Part shown: one piece after another, positions 56,608 to 64,000 of the stretch
Layout of the letters: the number at the start of each line of letters is the position of its first letter
How positions within the stretch are numbered: the first letter of the stretch is position 1
Assembly (NCBI GenBank): GCA_947685225.1
Contig: CANTUV010000015.1
Span: forward strand, 5,394,001 to 5,458,000
Reading direction: 5' to 3'
DNA from: Garcia nutans
Taxonomy: Eukaryota; Streptophyta; Magnoliopsida; Malpighiales; Euphorbiaceae
DNA length: 64,000 bases
The notes under the pieces: generated by a model
Told to the model about the DNA's origin: nothing
Database searches by the model: none
What the model saw: the letters and a program-made list of their open reading frames with translations, nothing else
Program-made: the position numbers and the translations under genes

Positions 56608-58899
56608 TGTAACAACCCTATACCCTGTATACGTACACAACATGCTTATACGATCGTAATATACGTATACTGAATATAGAAATGCCACAGTTTACAAAAT
56701 ATAAAAGTCATATCTTTAAAAAGAAATAAAACCAATATCAAACGTTTAAAAGAAATTCATAAAACGTAAATGATTAAAAATGTTTATTAATACGCAACGG
56801 ATATTATACAAATACTTACAAGTACAAATACATTATAAATCAAAAATTACAAAACAGGAAATATATACATGATTGGCAGCTTGACTCTCTGATCTTTAAG
56901 CTCTAAGCCAACACTTCAAAGTACAAACACAACTAGGTCTAGAGGAATCCTCCGTCTCAACTCTATCACCTGCGCGATGAATCACAATCGCGCTAAGCCA
57001 ACAGCTCAGTAGTACAAACCATAATAATATTATGAAATGTCAATATCAATGTCATACATTCAACCAATAGAAATTATACTCATAATTGTATCATCATTCA
57101 TGAAGCACATTTAATATAGACACCTATGGGCCCAACAAGTATTTAATATGATATTCAAAGTTCAGAGTTACTGCTTTGGTCCATAATCACAAATAATCAA
57201 GCCCGTAGGCAATACATATATATATATATCTCTATCCATGGATAGTGTAACAGACCCAGTCTCTTGGACCATCAACTCAACAAGCTTGAGGAGATCCTCA
57301 ACCCGGCTAGACTGTTACCTGACCATCAACCCGACTAAATCGAGGAGATCCTCAACCCGGCAAGACTGTTACCTTTCATATATCTCATATTCATAATTCA
57401 CATAATGTAACAGACCCAGTCTCTTGGACCTCAATTCAATTCAAATTGAAGAGATCCTCAACCCGGCAAGACTGTTACTTTTCATATATTTCATAGGCAT
57501 GCCGCCAAATCCAGAACTCTGAAATTGAATAACATATTAAACATACAATTATTTCATTAATCTCTTTATCATTGTCTTTCTCAATTTGTATCTCATAATC
57601 AAATAGACAATCATGCCTCAATAATCTCATTTGCATAACCATGGCCCACAACAATGGTTTCATTATATCTCCATTCACATCAAAGCAATTCATCATTATA
57701 TTTCCATTTACACCAAAGCAATTCATCATTATACATATAATACATTTCATAAGATTCACAATGTGCAAAACATAATATTATTCATATATATATCAACAAT
57801 GCCATATCAAATGAATGTATGCAACAATGCAAGGTTTGTACTTACTTCAAAAGCAATCCACACAACTCTAAACACTTTCTCTTTCAAAAGTCCTTCACCA
57901 AATGAATTAAGGCAATTCACCTTCTTCACAACCTAATCCAAAACAATGATGAAACACATCAATTCCAATACCATCAATCACTTATTAACCTCATACTAGA
58001 CCCATAGATCACCATTACAAACCAACAACTCAACCTTAGAGCCCACGGTCATGGCCACTCAAGACCGCCACGGGCGTGGGTTAAGGATTGATTCTGCCCA
58101 AAATTATTCAACCCCCCACGGCCATGGCATCAAAGGGCCACGGGCATGGCATCCAAGATGCTACTGCCTCACACCAAAACATGTATTCAAAGCTTCTAAC
58201 TCTATTAAACCCAAATATCATGAAGACTAACAAAAATAATAAACCAAACTCAACATTAACAACACTTACCAACTCAAAACCCTAATACAATTTCAACACA
58301 ACACTTTCAAAACCAACATCAACTTAACTTACTTCCTTCAAACCTAAACCAACACCATAATTAATTAAATCAAACATATTCCAACATACTACAACCAACA
58401 CACCCCTATTTTCAAACATCCACAATCAAACTCATACACCACTTCAAATAATAAAACTTCTTGGACTTTCACTTAATCACTTGAAAACTCCTTCAATTTT
58501 GAGCTTGAACATCAAAACATACTCTTGCTCTCTCTTGCTTTGGGTGGCCGGCCAACAATTGAGAAAGGAAAGAAGAAGAAATGAAGAAAAGTCAACTTCC
58601 CTTCTCTTTAAATCTCCACCGAGCAATTCAAAAAGAAAATTACTTAAATACCCCCTTTTATAAATCCTAACTCCCTTATATTCACTTGTCCTTTTTAGTA
58701 ATTTCACAATTCACAAATTAAATATCTTCTTCCCTTGACCCACCATTTTGACTAGCATATACGTTATATATATTGCCATATATACAACATATACATTCCC
58801 TCTAAACAAACCTTTTCCTTTCCAATAATACATATACATTTAGTTCAAATAAAATAACAATTATATCAATACTTCTAGCGCATACTTTGGGATATTACA
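56608..58899 (-). mobile_element. Solo LTR K, Tekay/Del-like, same family as D
   Basis: 2292 bp, TGTAACAACCC to GGGATATTACA. The flanks are ATTTA (56603-56607) and ATTTC (58900-58904), a TSD with one change; host protease coding reads through if K is removed. Contents on the minus strand: GGCCGGCC near 58545, CCACGG words at 58040-58160, exon-like segment 57932-57846, inverted-repeat arms at 57515 and 57161 around GGAGATCCTCAACCCGGC repeats, and hairpins at 56978-57009. Confidence 0.9.
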
Positions 58900-59300
58900 A
58901 TTTCAATCAAATCACCAAGAAACTCCTCATCCTGAACAACAACTAGACTATCTCGGTGCACCTTACTCACCACAACACTATGCCCTAAAGGATTTGTCAC
59001 CAAGACATCAAATCCTAGGGACTCAGAATGCAATTCAGACACAGGCAAGATAGATGCACTTATATATGAATGCGTAGATCCTAGATCAATCAAAGCAAGA
59101 ATTGAAATGCCAAATCAAGAGAATATACCCGCAATGACGGCTGAAGCATCTGGCTGCCTCTGCATCATATACACTCATTGTGATGGCCCAGCCTCATCTG
59201 GCTTACTGCCTCCGGATGTAGAGCCTCCTCTCTGACTGAACCCAAGTCTACTATCTCTACTGAAACCTCTGCTACTACGACCTCCTATCACACTAGGTTG
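58900..59300 (-). pseudogene. Element G protease, N-terminal half, and linker
   Basis: Active-site loop LIDLGSTHSYIS: the usual DPGS/DSGS reads DLGS. Then SLGFDVLVTNPLGHS, and VQDEEFLGDLIE up to the K insertion. Stops occur in the linker towards Gag. Confidence 0.85.
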
Positions 59301-60409
59301 AGAAACTACAGAATCTGCCTATCTATCCTCCTGTAGCTCAGGACAATCTCTGATGAAATGATCAGGAAATCCACATTTAAAACACACAGCTGGTCCACCT
59401 ATCTTCCAACAAACACCCCCATGTATCCTACCACAATGGACTCATGTAGGTGGAGTAGACCTCTGAGCCACTGGGATTGGAGCACTAGCCATAGAAACTG
59501 TAGGTCTTGACCTCTGCCTTTGATGTGGTACTAACCTAGCAGGCTGCCTCTGGCCCCTACTGAACCTCTGAAAAAGACCTCCTCGGCCTCTCTTTATAGA
59601 TGAAGACCCTGCCTCAAACTGGGGTCTCCTAACTCTAGTCACCTCCTCAGTAGCAGCTGCTGTAATAGCCCGCGCTCTCTCAACACTCTGGGCCGCTGCA
59701 ACAAGCTGGGAAAGATCCTGATACCGGGAACTAGCAATAATACACATAATAGAGAGCCTTAACCCCTCCTCAAATCTCCTGCATTGGTCTATCTCATCTG
59801 AAATAATCCCACCGGCATAATGACTCAACCGGATGATCTCTATCTCATACTCTTTCATAGTCCAGTTATCCTGCCTCAGATTCAGAAACTCCATCCTCTT
59901 AGCATCCTTATACTCCCTTGGAGTATACTTCTGCTCAAACTCCCGCATAAAATCACCATAAGACAAGGTCGGTGGATCATCCATGGCATGGGGAACTGTC
60001 TTCCACCAATCATATGCATCTCTCTGTAGAAGGGATCTAGCATAATCAAATTTCTCTTTAGGAGTGGCTTGCAACTAGATGAATACCCTCTGAACTCTAT
60101 CAAGCCACTGCTCAACTACTGCAGGATCTGTAGTACCAAAGAAGTCCTCAGCCTCGAACTTCCTCAATTTATCATACTGCCTCACTAGCACTTGTGGCTG
60201 CTGTTGTGGTGGCGGCTACTGCACTGGAGCCTGCCTCAACAAATCTACCACATACCATAACCAAACTGGCGGCATCTCATCAGCAGATGGTCTCTCTGGC
60301 ACAGAAACAGGTGCCTCACCAGTTGTCTCAACCCCAGCTCCAACTCTACCCTCACAGGAGCTACACTCTCAGCACTACCCTCTACGAACTGATGTGACTG
60401 AGACGCCAT
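59301..60409 (-). pseudogene. gag: Element G Gag with zinc knuckle
   Basis: ATG at 60409-60407 (MASQSHQFVEG). After about 20 codons there are frame changes; the core is open at 60074-59442 with KEKFDYARSLLQRDAYDWW, a YTPREYKDAKRMEFL block and RRFEEGLRLSIM. Behind a stop comes the knuckle CFKCGFPDHFIRDC (near 59350-59390). It resembles the Gag of E closely. A TTGCAG acceptor-like site lies 12-13 bases before the ATG, as in E. Confidence 0.88.
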
Positions 60410-60560
60410 CACTACCTATATCTGCAACCACAGTAGAAATACCTTATCAAAGATCAGAAACTGCCAGTTCCAATGCATATATCTTATTTCAAAACCATAT
60501 TTTAAAAATTAAAATTTTCTTTTTCCTTACAATTCACCTAGGTTGAGAACCTCAAACCTA

Positions 60561-60573
60561 GGCTCTGATACCA
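60561..60573 (-). other. Primer binding site of element G
   Basis: TGGTATCAGAGCC on the minus strand, eight bases behind the 5' LTR. Confidence 0.92.
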
Positions 60574-60581
60574 AAAATAAA

Positions 60582-62402
60582 TGTAACACCCCTGTACCCC
60601 ATATACGCACACCGTATACACCCGCTCAACACATGATATATGTATACCAGATAAAGGGGTGCCACGGGTCATTTTAAACAAACCAATCTTTACAATAAAA
60701 TCAAAATTCATCATTTCTAAAATTAGAATAAACTAAAACATTTAATTTATTCAAACTTTAATCTTTAACATATAGTCATCATAAGTCAGTCCAAGTAAAC
60801 TTAAAACATTTAAATTGAATTATAAATAGTAGTAGATAAAACATTTCTTCGTTAGAATATATATATATAACATTAGTACCCAAAAGTTTATCCAAAATAT
60901 TTGTTAAATAAGCAGCGAAAAATACATATGTATATATATCAAAATCAATATTTACAAAATTATAGAATTTATACATGCTGGCAGTTCATCTCTGATCTTG
61001 ATGTCCACAACTCAACACTGCTCTCACAAACTCAAGCCTAGACTCGACTCGGTTTAGACGAGCTCTCCAGCACAACCGGATCTACCCTGTCACCTATGCG
61101 ATGAACCACAATCGCGCTAAGCAGAAAGCTTAGTGGCACAAACTTTAATTCTATAAAGATCAATGCATTGCTCATACACAATACATATGAATATATATCA
61201 AGTCATTACATTATATCTCAACATATTCATCATTTGCATCACATTTCATAATTTACATTAAAACAAAGACAAGCATGGGCCCAAAAGAATCTAATATGCT
61301 ATTCAAAGTTCAGAGTTACTGCTTTGGTCCATAATCACATTTATCAAGCCCGTAAGCAATATATATATCCATGGATAATGTAACAGACCCAGTCTCTTGG
61401 ACCTCAACCCAACTAGACCCTTGGGCCCCAGTATCTTGGTCCTCAACCCGGCTAGACTATTACTATTTTTTAGGCTTACGACCCGGTCTTTTCACCTCAA
61501 AAACATCATATTTCACATTTATCAGCTGCGCTCAGCTTACGACCTGGTCTTTTCACTTGCCTAACAATTCATAGGCATGCCGCCAAACCCAGAACTCTGA
61601 AAATTGAATAACATACTAGGCACACAATTAACTCATTATCATTTTCTTTCACAATTCATTTCTCATTTCATTTCTCATAATCAACTACGCTCATTGCCTT
61701 ATTATATTCTCATTTTCTCATATTTTCTCATTCTTCTCTTTTGTATCAATATCAATTTGTTACATTATGTTTTCACATATCATATCACTTTATTCAACAT
61801 TTCTTTTCATGTACAACACATTACTCAATTGCATTGATACATCAACATAATTCACATTATGCATATCATAATATATAACTTATTCATCAACAATATATCA
61901 ATTAACTTAACACATTTCTCCACTAAATGTGTTAAGTCCCAATGTCATGTAAATGTATGCAATCATTCAAAGTTTGTACTTACCTCTTAAAGCAACAACA
62001 CCACTCTATCAACTTCCTCATCTAGGATATCCCTCAAACCTTGGCTAGAGTAACTCAATTCTCTTTGAAACCTAATCCAAAGGTGATCCACAACATTCAC
62101 TTAGTGATACACATAAGAGAATAAGGAAGAGAACTATCTAGGGAAAACTTTACACTTGACACTCTCAACAACACGAGCGTGTCCCTTACCGTGCCCTAAA
62201 CCCACAACACAGAAGCTTTGACACGCTCAGTGACATGGGCGTGTCACTGCACGTGTCAATTCTCCTCCAACACAGAAGCTATGACACGCTCAGTGACATG
62301 GGCGTGTCACAGGACATGTCAATTAACCAACAACACAGTAGCTATGACAGGCTCAGTGACATGGGTGTGTCACTGGTCATGTCAATGCTACTACAACACA
62401 GA
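60582..62402 (-). repeat. 5' LTR of element G, visible part
   Basis: TGTAACACCCCTG onward, matching 30009-31880. Interrupted at 62402 by M. Inverted-repeat arms at 61309 and 61593; hairpin CTAAGC/GCTTAG at 61117-61133; donor-like site near 61980; minisatellite at 62165-62400. Confidence 0.9.
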
Positions 62403-64000
62403 TGTAACACCCCATCTTAGCTTATGTTCATAGACCAAGATGGAATGCTATTTTGTGATATTCGAGTCTTGGTTCTATACTTAGTCAATTTATAATACAC
62501 ATTTTACAAAAATTTTGCCAGAGTTTCCCCTATAATTGGTGGTCCCAAGTGTCATCAAAACTGATTTTTTTGATTTAATGAAAACATTTTTTTATCTCAA
62601 CCAATCAATCTCAATCAATCTCAAGCACTTCTATAGTCAACCTCCTTATATCCTCCACCAAAACCTGCATTAAAATTTCACACTTCTACACACACATCCA
62701 TACACACTAATTCATACCAACATACAGTAGTTAATAAACTTAGCACACGTACTTTGGTCTTTTACTAGTCATACATACAATTCTTAGTTTACGCTAACAT
62801 ATGTACATTCCATTCTAGTTACATTACTTATAATAACTTTCTATCCGAAAAGTTGCCAACACCAGTTGCTCGGGACACTGCAGAAAATAGCTTCTCGCTC
62901 AACCTACGAGTTTAGAAAAGAAAACTAAACTCGTTAAGCGTTTGCTTAGTGGGTACTTAAATCATTACATTAAATAAATAGATTAAAATAGTAATTAAAA
63001 ATAGGTATTTGAATACTTTAAATCAATGAATAAGATCTAAACATAATGATAAAAGATTAAATCCCATATTCTGAATTTAGAAATTTCTTGTTTTGCTTTT
63101 ATCAATTTAGGTGCTCTACTGGTTTAACAGAACATCAGCGGATAAGGAAGGGTCATGATAAACATATCTCGTCATGGTGAGATATTACAGGATGATATGC
63201 ATCATGGTGCATATTTCATCATCCTTCATCATAATTCTTGCACATGTGCTAATAGCCATTGTTCATTGAATCATTGATCATGTCATTGTAATCATCGGCC
63301 TTCAGCCGGAATATCATGTCATGTCATGAGCAGTACTGCAATAATAGTATGACGCATCATACCCTTATCTCAAGGGTTCTGTCATAACCAAGTAGAGCGT
63401 AAACAATTTATTAATTAATTTGATCATGATATTCAATAAGCCATGATTTTTCCATAATGCATGTATTGTCGGAATAGCTTGTCATGATGCCATTCTGATC
63501 ATTTCCAATTCTCCTTCATGTCATTTTATATGATTTAACATCAATCCTTATCATAATATTCAAGTTTTAACACATTTAGAAAAATGACCAAATGAATAGT
63601 GGCACGGCGCGTAAAATCGGCAACACAATGGCGCGCGTCAACTAAATGGTAAAATCTGTTTTTACTGCTGAAAATCAGTCAACTTTGGCAACAGTTTTGA
63701 CCATGTAAACAAACTTATTTTTGGCTGAATATTTTCAGGAAAACACTTTCATAATTTAACTAAATGCATGTAAAATTTCATGGGAAAATTCCTTCGTTTG
63801 CCCCTTCAACGGACTGCCCAAAATGAAAGCTGCAAAATGGTGCCCAAAAGGGACCATTCGGCCCAATTTTCAAAACTTGAGGGAAATTCATTTTTTTCTT
63901 GAAAAATTGATTTTTAGACTCCTTTTGTGATACCATTGAAGGACTAAGGGTCTCTCTTTCAAAAATCTAACCAAAGGGGTGATTAAAAGTTCATCAAAGT
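62403..64000 (-). mobile_element. LTR M, probably another Tekay-like LTR, runs off the window
   Basis: Starts TGTAACACCCCATC within the 5' LTR of G. No coding is visible. The start and a TTAAGC/GCTTAG hairpin near 62934-62951 resemble the Tekay LTRs, but the rest is different. It contains the near palindrome ATATGCATCATGGTGCATAT (63196-63215) and CG-rich words near 63604-63640. The left flank is ACAGA; the partner is outside. Family is uncertain. Confidence 0.6.

Larger units (their letters stand above)
30009..64000 (-). mobile_element. Tekay/Del-like chromovirus element G, right end outside window
   Basis: The left LTR (30009-34364) is the 3' LTR and the right LTR starts at 60582, beside a tRNA-Met type PBS. 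Between them the minus strand encodes Gag, protease, RT, RNase H, integrase and chromodomain, in pieces separated by insertions: J in the left LTR, H within RNase H coding, K within protease coding, M in the right LTR. Host reading frames continue exactly across H and K. The coding has many stops and frameshifts and lacks the integrase N-terminal part. The left flank ends GATAT; its TSD partner is beyond the window. Confidence 0.88.

Noticed and set aside
1..64000. A host gene or captured gene inside one of the elements
   Set aside because: Every ORF with recognisable content is Gag, protease, RT, RNase H or integrase, and the remaining gaps are LTRs, leaders and UTRs.

Overview
This is plant nuclear DNA made entirely of LTR retrotransposons. 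I found no host protein-coding gene, rRNA, tRNA or CRISPR array. The evidence is Ty3/Gypsy Gag, protease, reverse transcriptase (RT), RNase H (RH) and integrase (INT) domains of the plant lineages TAT (Ogre/Retand type), Athila, Tekay/Del chromovirus and a CRM-like chromovirus. Plant-type primer binding sites, long LTRs, 5-bp target-site duplications (TSDs) and nested insertion support this. It looks like a heterochromatic block of a flowering plant, probably a eudicot; I cannot name the species.

The stack can be untangled from LTR ends and TSDs. Positions 1-17939 are a minus-strand TAT element (A) that runs off the left edge. Its leader is split by a Tekay-type solo LTR (D, 5395-15823, TSD ATAAT), and D is split by a plus-strand Athila-like element (C, 6212-14078, TSD CCGTG). 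From 17940 a second minus-strand TAT element (F) shows its 3' UTR with two tandem-repeat arrays. A CRM-like element (B, 21511-28837, TSD GTAAG) interrupts F, and F's gag then resumes at 29101-30008. There it is cut by a minus-strand Tekay element (G, 30009 to beyond the window). G holds a solo Athila-like LTR (J, 31890-33506), a plus-strand Athila-like element (H, 35732-55361), a solo Tekay LTR (K, 56608-58899) and the start of another LTR (M, 62403 to the edge). H in turn holds the youngest-looking element, Tekay E (37193-47097, TSD CTTAA), and a solo Tekay LTR (L, 51398-53864, TSD CTTAT). The deepest path is F > G > H > E.

Almost all coding regions are broken. E is closest to intact, with gag-pol interrupted by one stop codon. 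C and H keep gag and protease but lack RT and RNase H, so they look like non-autonomous elements that need an autonomous partner. B, G and A carry stops, frameshifts, deletions and (A) a changed RT active site.

The most interesting signals are in the LTRs and UTRs. (1) Tekay LTRs D, E, G, K and L share a candidate spliced leader: an 87-90 nt exon between an acceptor-like and a donor-like site, plus an acceptor just before gag. (2) The same LTRs carry a conserved pair of small hairpins. (3) They also carry conserved inverted-repeat arms around a hypervariable repeat segment. (4) Clusters of CACG/CGTG dyads occur in LTRs of Athila-like, Tekay and CRM-like families, and two Athila-type LTRs inserted into such a motif. 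(5) The two Athila-like 3' UTRs share small hairpins whose stems covary. All positions come from reading by eye, without alignment software.
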